Source: Catenaria anguillulae PL171 (taxonomy: Eukaryota; Blastocladiomycota; Blastocladiomycetes; Blastocladiales; Catenariaceae). From it: a stretch of DNA of 64,000 nucleotides. The DNA lies in contig MCFL01000043.1 of NCBI GenBank assembly GCA_002102555.1, forward strand, positions 62,001 to 126,000. The letters are read 5' to 3'. Under the pieces are notes generated by a model. That model did no database searches, was not told the DNA's origin, and saw nothing but the letters and a program-made list of their open reading frames with translations. The translations under genes and the position numbers were made by a program. Of the stretch, positions 33,759 to 42,636 are shown in pieces. How positions within the stretch are numbered: the stretch's first letter is position 1; each line of letters opens with the position of its first letter.

Positions 33759-36179
33759 ATGGCAAAGACCCGCCGCCATAAGAAACCCGCGCCGTCGGCG
33801 TCATCGTCGCCATCCCCTCCGCCCGCCGCACCCGCACCTCCAGCGTGGACGCAATGGGACTGGGCGCAGGATCAGGAGCACGCGAGCAAGATCAAGGGCC
33901 GCCGCAACACACCCTCGCCCACATCCAATCGCAAGGCATTGCCCGCAAACCCGCCCGTGCCGCGGCCGCTCCGCCTGCTCACGCTGCCCCGTACCGTCCT
34001 CGCCAAACTCCTCTCCCGACGGTTCATGCCTCGCACCGCGCTGGTCCAGCTCGCATGTGCCTCCAAAGCGGCAGCCGATGTTGCTCTGCCCGAACTCTAC
34101 TCGACCCTGCTTGTTGGCTCCTTCTGGGCGTTACCACGACTGTGCACCACCCTCGAATCGCGGCCCGACCTGGCCGCCCGTGTCCATTCATTCGTTGCAG
34201 GCGCACGCTTCATCCTGCCGCACCACGTCGGCCACGTCATTGACACCCTGGGCACATGCACGCTGCACGCCGAGTCGGCCATTACGGCCATGCGCCAGGC
34301 GCGCGCGCTGGGCATTGGCTCGAGCGAAAAGTATCCGCGGCACAAGTTGCTCATGCCGTGGCTCGTGCATGTGGCGAGCGTGTGCCCAAACTTGATCAAT
34401 GTGGACTTGGCGGGCGTTACGACGTACCTCGAGGCATTGGCGAGGCCGCTCATGTTTGGGTTGCTGGAGCTGGCAGATATCTTGCGCAAGCGCCGCGGGC
34501 GGTTTGCCATGCGGCCCGCCGCTCCGTTTTCGTGTGTGTTGGTGGAAAACTTTTGGATGGCGCTGCCAATGACATACAAGATTGATGTGTTTTTTGTCAC
34601 GGCCATGGACTGGGGCAAGCGCACCATGGATGTGACTTGCCAGCCGACACTCAAGCCAGAGCTTGACGACACCGACACGATCGTGCCGTTTCGCGACCTG
34701 CTGGGCGAGCTTGCCGACGAGGATCACTTGTGGACGTTTGACAATGTCCAACTGGCTACGGCTCACCGTATGGGCGAGTTTATTCCTGCGCTTCAGCTGT
34801 ACCGCGGCCACGTGTTCCAATGGCTCAAGGACCCTCAACGCCTGTGGACGTGCGCAGGTCTCGATCGCACCAGGGACCACATGTTTGACTTGTCCAACAA
34901 GGCCAAGCCCGTCATCAAGGGCACTGTCACACCCTATGTGCACTTTATTGAGCTGGCCGAGGGCATCTTGCGCAGCGTGCAGGTGGATCCCGACCGCCAG
35001 TGCAAGACGCTCATGCTGGACGGGCCAGAGCTCGAGGATGGACCTGATGCGCCCGTCGATTCCGACTTTATTACCAGCTACAAGGCCATGTTTGCGCGCT
35101 TGTCCGATGACCCGCTGGCCTGGGTTACCGAGTTTTGCATTGACATTGCCTTCTTTATCGACTACAACACGGCCCACGGGCTCGTTACGTGCATGGCCCA
35201 GGGTTTACCCAGCCTCACCTCGCTCACCATTCGCAAAACCAATTGCCCGCTCGACTACATCTTGTACTTGCTCGACCCGCTGCTTCGGCGCGATTGCCCC
35301 GGTAAAAAACGCATCAGACACTTGACGCTTTCGGCCAATGTGTTTTCGCATGTCCGGTACTATGCGCAACTCTCGACGACAAGCCGCATCCCGCTTCCGC
35401 CACTCACAGGCGACCGCTCATCAATCTGCATGACCCGCGCCACTCACGGGCACCTGCAATCGCTTTCGCTGGAACTCGAAGGGCCTGGTATGCACAACCT
35501 CGACACTGGCAAGTTGCGCCCGCCCACCATTGCGATCCACCCGGGCCTGGTTCACAGCCTGACCGACATTTCGCTCAAGCAAGTGCAAGTGTACATTTTG
35601 CCTGCGCGCCTCGCACAGCCCCATTCACCGTCATTCCTGCCCATTGCACGCGTGTGCGAAGGCGAGACGACCTTGTTTGCCCGCACTTTACTTCCCTTGA
35701 ACCACCTCGTTTACTTGCCGCGCGTCCGCTCGCTTTGCATGACGTCCAACTGTGCCCTGGCATCGACACTCGCGGCTGCAACGCACTTTCACGGGCTACT
35801 GCCGCGCACGCCCAATCTCGACTCGCTGACGTTTTCTGTCGATCCTGCTCACAACAACGCACAACACTCCATTTGGTCCATCGAGTCCATTGGCCACGCC
35901 CTGCTGACGTACCCGTGCCTTGAGTATGCCGCACTCAACGGCATCACGCGCGACACGCGCATGAACATGGCGGTCGTCACGCTGGGCGTGCTGGGCGTGT
36001 ATCCGCGCGAGGCTAGGCTGTGTCCGCGGCTCTTGTACTTGATGGTGAATGGCAAGCTGCTGGATCATCATCAGTTGGAGTGGGAGCGGGATAGGAAGGC
36101 GGGGGGCGTCGTGCAGGTAAGGGAGGGGCAGTTGAGGGAGACGATGGTGGAGAGGGGTACAGTGGCCGAGCTGGATTAA
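33759..36179 (+). CDS. F-box-like protein, cluster member 2
   Basis: One exon, 806 residues, intact. Residues 1-70 are basic and Pro-rich. An F-box-like motif follows: LRLLTLPRTVLAKLLSRRF, LVQLACASKAAADVALPELY. The remainder is about 700 residues of irregular leucine-rich repeats, with spaced blocks of the LPNLTSL / LPRVRSL type. Family landmarks in order: RGRFAMRPAAPFSCVLVENF, VTAMDWGKRTMDV, VPFRDLLGEL, VDPDRQCKTLMLDG, LDPLLRRDCPGKKRIRHLTL, LSLELEGPGMHNLD, TIAIHPGLVHSL and YPREARLCPRLLYLMVNG. It lies 89 nt after the frameshifted copy in the same orientation and is its closest relative. Likely role: adaptor selecting substrates for a cullin-RING ligase, by analogy with F-box/LRR proteins; no Skp1 contact was tested. 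Confidence 0.75.
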   Translation: MAKTRRHKKPAPSASSSPSPPPAAPAPPAWTQWDWAQDQEHASKIKGRRNTPSPTSNRKALPANPPVPRPLRLLTLPRTVLAKLLSRRFMPRTALVQLACASKAAADVALPELYSTLLVGSFWALPRLCTTLESRPDLAARVHSFVAGARFILPHHVGHVIDTLGTCTLHAESAITAMRQARALGIGSSEKYPRHKLLMPWLVHVASVCPNLINVDLAGVTTYLEALARPLMFGLLELADILRKRRGRFAMRPAAPFSCVLVENFWMALPMTYKIDVFFVTAMDWGKRTMDVTCQPTLKPELDDTDTIVPFRDLLGELADEDHLWTFDNVQLATAHRMGEFIPALQLYRGHVFQWLKDPQRLWTCAGLDRTRDHMFDLSNKAKPVIKGTVTPYVHFIELAEGILRSVQVDPDRQCKTLMLDGPELEDGPDAPVDSDFITSYKAMFARLSDDPLAWVTEFCIDIAFFIDYNTAHGLVTCMAQGLPSLTSLTIRKTNCPLDYILYLLDPLLRRDCPGKKRIRHLTLSANVFSHVRYYAQLSTTSRIPLPPLTGDRSSICMTRATHGHLQSLSLELEGPGMHNLDTGKLRPPTIAIHPGLVHSLTDISLKQVQVYILPARLAQPHSPSFLPIARVCEGETTLFARTLLPLNHLVYLPRVRSLCMTSNCALASTLAAATHFHGLLPRTPNLDSLTFSVDPAHNNAQHSIWSIESIGHALLTYPCLEYAALNGITRDTRMNMAVVTLGVLGVYPREARLCPRLLYLMVNGKLLDHHQLEWERDRKAGGVVQVREGQLRETMVERGTVAELD

Positions 36180-36280
36180 GTCGGGCCAGAGTTGTTTGTA
36201 GGCAGTGTGGGTGTGAGATTTCGTTTCGGAGACTCGAATCGTTATCTTTGTTCCGGTAGTTGTTATCTTTTTCCAGGAGC

Positions 36281-36760
36281 AACGTAACAAACTACGTATT
36301 GCGGAATGCTGGTCTTTGCCCCAATCTCTGCCATGTCGACCTCTCACGTATCCCAGACCACTTACTTGAAACGCCCTACTTGACTCTGGGTATTGTCAAC
36401 CTGGCATCGGTTGTGCGAGAACGGAACGGCTCGCTCCGTAAGAGTCCTGACGTTTGCTTTCCCTGTGTGCTCGCCAACGATCAGTATGTACATAATTTCA
36501 GCGCCATCTATCGCCGACAACTAAGCACACCTTACAAACACTAATACGCCGTCGACATTCACTTTGTGCACGGGATTGACTGGTCCCACAAGCAGATTGA
36601 CGTTCAAAACTTGCTCTGCACTCATCTTTTCTTTTTCTCTTTCCACTTTTCTTGTCCCATCTCGCGACCTGGTCCCGCTCCATGACCAGCCTCGCTGCAG
36701 CATACGCGAAGCTCATATGCGACTTGGCAATCTCGATTGATCAGCCCTCGGATTCTTACC
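36281..36760 (+). pseudogene. F-box-like family relic (middle part only)
   Basis: Decayed fragment just upstream of the next intact copy. It reads in pieces: LCPNLCHVDLSR, then IVNLASVVRERNGSLRK and PCVLANDQYV; after a stop, AVDIHFVHGIDWSHKQIDV (compare LDVYFVDSIDWSRKQIAV at 37525); and finally SRDLVPLHDQP in another frame. Neither the F-box end nor the C-terminal half is present. At least one stop and one frameshift separate the pieces. Confidence 0.7.
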
Positions 36761-36877
36761 ACTTCTTCACGTCAGTTAAGTCATCAATGCAATACTAACT
36801 GCCCGCAACTCATCATTTGCCGTCTCTGGAGAGCCAAATCAATGTAAGCTTGCAGACGCCTTGGACGCTCACCCATC

Positions 36878-39082
36878 ATGTTGGCCTCCTCTTCATCGAC
36901 GATCACCCTCGGCCTCCTCGACCTGCCCGAGGATGTGCTAAAGGTTGTGCTTTCTCGCAGGTTTCTCTCACCAAGGACATTGATGGAATGTGCGTGCGTG
37001 TGCAAGGCCGCCGCCGCTGTGGCATTGCCCGAGCTGTACAGCGACCTGCTTGTCCCTTCGTTTGCCGCCTTGCCTCTCATCTACTCGACATTACAATCCC
37101 GGCGCGACCTCGCTCAACAGGTCCGCTCTGTCACGGCCAGCCGCTCGTTTGTGCTTTCGTTCGAATTTTCCGAGTGCGAATCGACGATTCAGGAATGCCG
37201 CATGTGTCCCCACTCGCCCATTGTGTCCATGAGCAAGGCAATTCAACGCCTCGGTTTGGAAACGCTCAATAACAAGCTGCCGATGCCGTGGTTCGTTCGC
37301 ATCGCCAAAATCTGCCCAAATTTGACAGCCGTCGACATGACCGAAATTGCCACCTTCGCCATTGACATCACATGTCTCTTTCTGGGCCTTGCCGACTTGG
37401 CCCGCATTCTCCGGTCGCGCCTTGGGCGATTTCAGTACCGTGCGAACCCATTTTCGTGTGTCTTGGTCAAGGATCGGGTCTTGGAATCAGGTGGTGTGCT
37501 CTTTCGCAAACCTCCATTCGCCCTCGATGTATATTTTGTCGACTCCATTGACTGGTCGCGCAAGCAGATCGCCGTCACGGACGTCATGTGCACCAACACG
37601 GCGTTGGGTTCCAGTACTTGCCTCACGCCCTTTCGAGATCTTGTCCCTCTCGACGATCAGCTCAACTGGACTATTGGCGATGTGACGCTGAGGAACAATG
37701 AGGCGAAAGCCAGATGCATCGAACAAGGGAACTGGGTGGTGTCCTCGTGGCTCGAGTCCAAGCGGGAGTTGTGGCTCAAGGGTGGATTAGTCAAGGGGCA
37801 AGACAGAGTGTTTGATTTCTCTCAGCGACCGGGTTTGATCCGTGGGAGCGCGGTGATTGCAGCGTCGATGCCGGTCCTTGATCTTGTGACATCGTCCATT
37901 GAAGTGGACATGAGGCGACAGTGCCGCGAGCTCGTCGTGGATGCCCCGGACCCCACCACATTTTTGCGGTTTCCGCCCGGCCAACGACAGAAGGTGTTCA
38001 ACAAAGGATTGGCCCTCTATGAGCCACTCGCTCGTCGGCCAATGACTTTTATTTCACTGCTGCATCTTTCCGCGGCCCCATTTCTTGTCGAATCGACAGT
38101 CGCCCATTTCATGTCATTGTTTGCAACTGGTCTGCCGAATTTGACACACCTCGAGCTCTTCAAAGTTGCATGCCCTATCGACTATGCTCTGCACCACGCG
38201 GATACGCTCATTCGCCGCCCCCCAACATACCCAGGCAAGCTTCTCCAGAGTCTCACGATCGGCTCGTTCATCGCTCACCCAGCACACGCCCATGTTCAAT
38301 GGCCATACGGGAACACGTCGAGCCCAAAAGACTGGCCGCTTGCAGAGCCATGGCTGCCTGCATCCAACCACCGTGCTTGCCGTCTCGAAAAGCTCGAGCT
38401 TATGGTTCGGGGCGGCGGCGTGGATCATCTCGTTCCAGAGAAGGCTGCAACTGTCGCAATCCATCCAGTCACGTTACGCAACCTTCGCAACATTCGTCTC
38501 GAATCCGTCAAGCTGTACTTACCCCCGCCGCAGCTGGCGCAAACCGATTCACCGTCATTCATTCCGCTTTCACACATCCCTTCGCATGCTCGGCGATTGT
38601 GTCCCGTCAATTACACACTCGTGCTTCCGAACCTGGAAGAGCTGACCTTGTCCTCCAACGCGTTCAATCTGTCTGCGACCCGCACGAGTTCCGGAAGAAA
38701 TGCCACATCGCTTGTGCTTCATGCCATCCCGCGCGCACCCTCACTCACCCACTTTTTCATGTTTGTCGATTATGTCGAGGGGAAAAGCAAAGTGTACACC
38801 ACCGGCATGGTTCTCCCAACCGTCCGCCGTTTCCCGCGCCTTGAGCATGCGCGATTCAATTACTTGACCGAGACCCAATCTCTGGATCAAATTGCACAGG
38901 AGGTGCTCGATGAGATGTTTGCGCCGTACCCGCGGGAGTTGGCGCCGTGCCCGCGCCTGAGGTGTGTGCAAGTGAATGATGGGGAACCGATTGAGTATTA
39001 TCGGTGGTTGCTGGCGAGGGAGAAGCCAGTGGATTCCGGATTGGAGTTGGTGCAGATGTCGAGCTTGGCGGTTGAGGATTGA
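36878..39082 (+). CDS. F-box-like protein, cluster member 3
   Basis: One exon, 734 residues, intact. The F-box starts almost at the N-terminus: LGLLDLPEDVLKVVLSRRF, LMECACVCKAAAAVALPELY. Family blocks follow in order: LADLARILRSRLGRFQYR, VDSIDWSRKQIAVTDV, LTPFRDLVPLDDQLNWTIGD, DRVFDFSQRPGLIRG, LPNLTHLELFKVACPIDY, TVAIHPVTLRNLRNIRLES, DSPSFIPLSHI and YPRELAPCPRLRCVQVNDGE. It forms a subgroup with the gene at 40025 and with the relics on both sides (shared DWSRK, RELAPCPRLR and EPIEYY), distinct from the 31302/33759 pair (DWGK, REAR.CPRL). The molecular role is inferred as for member 2. Confidence 0.75.
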   Translation: MLASSSSTITLGLLDLPEDVLKVVLSRRFLSPRTLMECACVCKAAAAVALPELYSDLLVPSFAALPLIYSTLQSRRDLAQQVRSVTASRSFVLSFEFSECESTIQECRMCPHSPIVSMSKAIQRLGLETLNNKLPMPWFVRIAKICPNLTAVDMTEIATFAIDITCLFLGLADLARILRSRLGRFQYRANPFSCVLVKDRVLESGGVLFRKPPFALDVYFVDSIDWSRKQIAVTDVMCTNTALGSSTCLTPFRDLVPLDDQLNWTIGDVTLRNNEAKARCIEQGNWVVSSWLESKRELWLKGGLVKGQDRVFDFSQRPGLIRGSAVIAASMPVLDLVTSSIEVDMRRQCRELVVDAPDPTTFLRFPPGQRQKVFNKGLALYEPLARRPMTFISLLHLSAAPFLVESTVAHFMSLFATGLPNLTHLELFKVACPIDYALHHADTLIRRPPTYPGKLLQSLTIGSFIAHPAHAHVQWPYGNTSSPKDWPLAEPWLPASNHRACRLEKLELMVRGGGVDHLVPEKAATVAIHPVTLRNLRNIRLESVKLYLPPPQLAQTDSPSFIPLSHIPSHARRLCPVNYTLVLPNLEELTLSSNAFNLSATRTSSGRNATSLVLHAIPRAPSLTHFFMFVDYVEGKSKVYTTGMVLPTVRRFPRLEHARFNYLTETQSLDQIAQEVLDEMFAPYPRELAPCPRLRCVQVNDGEPIEYYRWLLAREKPVDSGLELVQMSSLAVED

Positions 39083-39198
39083 GCTCAAACAGAAAGTGAT
39101 GAATCTGTATCGTTGCTGTCATTGAGTTGTTTTGTCGAAGAAGTGTGTAACGTATCATTGAGCTTAGTTTGCACAGTTCCATCCTTTTCCAGTATACA

Positions 39199-39770
39199 TG
39201 TAAAATACGTGTACTGCAGCCTGACTCTCCATCCTTTCTTCCTCTCTCTCACACTTATGGCTCAGCTCGCAACGTCTGCCCAGTCAATCCCGCCTTCTTG
39301 CTTTTCAACCTCGAGCAGCTCACCATGTCGTCAAACGCATTCAATCTGCCCCTGCGCGGTGCCTCGACTGTGCGTCGCGTGCTCGACGCCATCCGTGCAC
39401 GCCAGCACTTGAGCAATTCATCACGTATGTCGATGCGGCCGAGCGCTCCAGTCGGGTGTACACAACGGATGTTGTTGCGCCCATCCTTCGTCAGTTCCCA
39501 TCCTTGGACTATGTGCGGTTTGACAAGTTGGCGCCCAAGGGGCTCAGGAACGAGTTGGAACAGGCGATTCTCGACGAGTTTTTCGTGCTGTATCCTCACG
39601 ACTTGGCGCCGTGTCCGAGGCTGCGGTATGTGCAAGTAAACGGTCTCAAGCCAATCGAATACTACCAATTGTTGTTGTCACCATCGGGTGAGGCCATGGC
39701 CGTGTCAAGTGTGGAAACAGTCGGAATGTCGAGGTTGGCAGCCGAGGCGTCCGAGTCTCGCTTCAATTAG
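39199..39770 (+). pseudogene. F-box-like family relic (C-terminal part only)
   Basis: C-terminal fragment of the subgroup of members 3 and 4. One frame gives QPDSPSFLPLSHTYG, VCPVNPAFLLFNLEQLTMSS and NAFNL (compare DSPSFIPLSHIPSHARRLC and LEELTLSSNAFNL of member 3). After about 39405 the frame shifts and continues LEQFITYVDAAERSSRVYTT, then RQFPSLDYVRFDKL and YPHDLAPCPRLRYVQVNG up to a normal stop at 39770. The last 104 codons are open and resemble a complete tail. The upstream 500 residues are missing. Confidence 0.7.
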
Positions 39771-40024
39771 CTCATCAATGTACATACAAGTTATGTAGTC
39801 GTGAGTCCAAGGGTCTCGCTTGCGTCTACTCGTTACTCGTCTTGATCGTCTTCTCGTGGGTGTTGTGGCCGGTCGTCGATCGATCCAACTGGAGAGAGAC
39901 TGGACACGAGACAGAGCGAGCGATGTCCTCACGAACACAACGATATGCAATAAGTATACACGAATGCGACAAGAACAATGAAATCCGTCGCAACAGTCGA
40001 CGCAACCCACCCATAAAACCAACA

Positions 40025-42283
40025 ATGGCCGCCCCACCACATTCCCAGCGCCGCCAACTGGGCTTGTCTGACCTGCCCGAGGATGTCCTCAGGCTCGTCC
40101 TCACTCGCCGGGCACTCAATCCTTCCACGCTGCTGCAGGTTGCCTTCACTTGCAGAGCTGCAGCTGCCATTGCCCTGCCAGAGCTCTGCACCAACATCCA
40201 TGTCCCTGCCATCCCGGCCTTGCCCAGCATCTTTTCGACGTTGCAAGCGCACCCCAAGCTCGCCCAGCAAGTCCGCTCGCTCACCACCAGCGCCTACATG
40301 GTGTCGTCGAGCCGCCTGCGCCAACTGACAGCGATTGTGCGCCAATGCCGCATGTGCCCTGGATCGACCATTGTATCCATCGCCAAGCTCAACAAGCAGT
40401 GCAACACGGCACTTCTCAACGAATTGCCCATGCCGTGGCTCACGCGAATCGCTCGACTGTGCCCAAACTTGACGTCGGTCGATATTAACCTGCTCAACAA
40501 GCCCGAGCTGCGCATCTTCTTTATTGGGCTCGTCGACCTCGCCAACATTCTGCGCTCCCGCAAGGGCAAGCTCAGCTGCCCCTATGTGCCCTTCTCGTGC
40601 ATTCTCGTCAAGGATCGCTACATTACTCCTGACGATACCCACACGGAAAAGGACATTGCATTTGTTCGCAATGTTTATTTTGTGGATTCGGTCGATTGGT
40701 CACGCAAGCGATTCAGCATCCTCGACAACCTCTGCGGCAGCCAGCAGACCGTCACGGAGCTGTGCCTCACCCCCTTCCGGGATCTGGTCCCTCTAGGCGA
40801 GCAAGGTAACTGGGCAATCAGCAAGGCCACACTCAAGAACCACAGTGCTCAGTTTGACCATGACGACTTTGGCGGGTGGAGTGTCGCGTTGTGGCTCAAG
40901 TCCAAGCGCGAATTGAAGCTCAAGGCCGGCCTGGTTGTCGGCGAAGACCGCTTGTTTGACTTTTCTAAAGCGCCAAGCGTGTTTAAGGGCGAGGTCGAGT
41001 TTACTGTTTTTGGCCTCGAGATGCTCAACCCGCTCGCTCGCTCGGTGCATGTGGATCCCAAGCGCCAATGCAAGAGCATCACGACCGAAGGATTCGACCC
41101 AGAAGAGTGGATGGACATGCCTCTTTTCCAACAAAAGACCATCCCACGGGCCGAGCTACAGCGCGTCACCACGTTCCTTGTGCGCCCATTGACCCATGTC
41201 ACGTCATTGGCTCTCGGCGCAGCCTTCTTTATCGATCCCGATACGGTGGGCGCCGTCATGAACCATTTGGCGCGCGGTCTGCCGAATCTCACCCAGCTGC
41301 GGCTCGAAGAAGTCGCTTGCCCAGTCGATATCCTCCTCAACCACGCCGACCTGCTCATCCGACGCAGCCAGCACCCGGGCGTGCTCCTTGAGGAGCTCAA
41401 TGTCATTCAATATGTGCCACTGCCTGCGGAAGGCCCCACGTCGCCATGGCCTTGCGACAAGTTGCGCAGCCCTGCATCGTGGAAGCTTGCCTACAACCAT
41501 CGCCCTTCTCCACTCGCCGCCGACAAAGACTCTGCGGGTACTCGACTTACTGTCCTCGGCCTGCGGCTCGATGGTCCCGGTATTCCCCATATTCATCCAC
41601 TCGACATGCCTACTGTATCTGTCCACCCGGGCATCCTCCGTAATCTGCGCCGGTTGCGGCTGCAGTTTGTTCAACTGTACTTGCCACCGCACCACCTCGC
41701 TCAACCAGACTCGCCCTCATTCCTGCCGCTCGCACACATTGAGTCGCCATCATCCAACCCAACGGCCCCACTCACCCAACGCACAGTCATTCCCATGAAC
41801 GGACTCGTCACCTTACCCAAGGTCGAGCAGCTCGTCATCAACACCAGCTCACTCATCTGCCCAACGCATCCGATGCGCATTGTCCCTCGTGCCAAGCAAA
41901 ACATTGTTCTTTCCACGCTGCACGCCCTCCCATGCATGCCCTCCGTGACCGAGCTGCGTCTTGCCGTCGACCCGTCGCATCCGCTGTGCGGCATCTACGC
42001 CATGTCGCTGATCCCGCCCTTCTTGTACCAATTCCCGACGTTGGAATTCGTGTGGTTCTTTGGCCAGCTCGAGTGCGACGACGAGTGGCGGGTTGAGATG
42101 GAGGAAGAGATGTTTGCGCCGTACCCGTACCCGCGCGAGCTGTCGCATTGCCCACGGTTGAGATGTGTACAAGTGAATGGCGAGGAGCCTGTCGAGTATT
42201 ACGAGTGGTTGAGGCGCGAGAAGGGCGAGGTGGCGTGGGCAAAGGTGCCGGTTGTGTTGACGCCGTCGTCAGTTGAGCGGTGA
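40025..42283 (+). CDS. F-box-like protein, cluster member 4
   Basis: One exon; 752 residues from ATG 40025. The frame is open 183 nt further upstream, but family alignment places the start here, just before the F-box: LGLSDLPEDVLRLVLTRRAL, LLQVAFTCRAAAAIALPELC. Family blocks: LVDLANILRSRKGKLSCPYV, FVDSVDWSRKRFSILDN, LTPFRDLVPLGEQGNWAI, DRLFDFSKAPSVFKGEV, VDPKRQCKSITTEG, LPNLTQLRLEEVACPVDILL, TVSVHPGILRNLRRLRLQFV and YPRELSHCPRLRCVQVNGEE. Leucine-rich, no introns, no signal peptide. Closest to member 3. Confidence 0.75.
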   Translation: MAAPPHSQRRQLGLSDLPEDVLRLVLTRRALNPSTLLQVAFTCRAAAAIALPELCTNIHVPAIPALPSIFSTLQAHPKLAQQVRSLTTSAYMVSSSRLRQLTAIVRQCRMCPGSTIVSIAKLNKQCNTALLNELPMPWLTRIARLCPNLTSVDINLLNKPELRIFFIGLVDLANILRSRKGKLSCPYVPFSCILVKDRYITPDDTHTEKDIAFVRNVYFVDSVDWSRKRFSILDNLCGSQQTVTELCLTPFRDLVPLGEQGNWAISKATLKNHSAQFDHDDFGGWSVALWLKSKRELKLKAGLVVGEDRLFDFSKAPSVFKGEVEFTVFGLEMLNPLARSVHVDPKRQCKSITTEGFDPEEWMDMPLFQQKTIPRAELQRVTTFLVRPLTHVTSLALGAAFFIDPDTVGAVMNHLARGLPNLTQLRLEEVACPVDILLNHADLLIRRSQHPGVLLEELNVIQYVPLPAEGPTSPWPCDKLRSPASWKLAYNHRPSPLAADKDSAGTRLTVLGLRLDGPGIPHIHPLDMPTVSVHPGILRNLRRLRLQFVQLYLPPHHLAQPDSPSFLPLAHIESPSSNPTAPLTQRTVIPMNGLVTLPKVEQLVINTSSLICPTHPMRIVPRAKQNIVLSTLHALPCMPSVTELRLAVDPSHPLCGIYAMSLIPPFLYQFPTLEFVWFFGQLECDDEWRVEMEEEMFAPYPYPRELSHCPRLRCVQVNGEEPVEYYEWLRREKGEVAWAKVPVVLTPSSVER

Positions 42284-42636
42284 GGGCCGTTCATGGATCC
42301 TGGGGCGTACTGTAAAGGATGTTGCATTTTGTTCCGTATCGAACTCAAGCATCATGTACTGCAATCTATCCTTGGCGAATGCATAGACTTTTACTATATA
42401 TCTATTTGTTCGACTCTATGTGGATGAATCTTTGCGGTGTGCACGTCGGCCCACTGCAGCACGGAGCCGGGGCATCTTCAGCAAAGAAGCAAAGCAATTC
42501 GACATGTACGGTGCAGATAAAAAGTACTGTAACGGAAAGAAAACAAACGCACAAAACATGTGAACTCTGTCATTGAAAAACAAGTGAAACTCCACAGCAT
42601 TCAGCAAACACTCACCCTCGTGCCTCAACATTGTGC
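42284..42636. other. Intergenic, convergent 3' ends
   Basis: About 350 nt between the convergent ends of F-box member 4 and the hydrolase-phosphatase gene. AT content is higher than in the genes; no gene was recognised. Confidence 0.4.

Noticed and set aside
34188-35177. 329-codon minus-strand open frame within F-box member 2
   Set aside because: Antisense shadow; the plus-strand frame is conserved with four paralogues.
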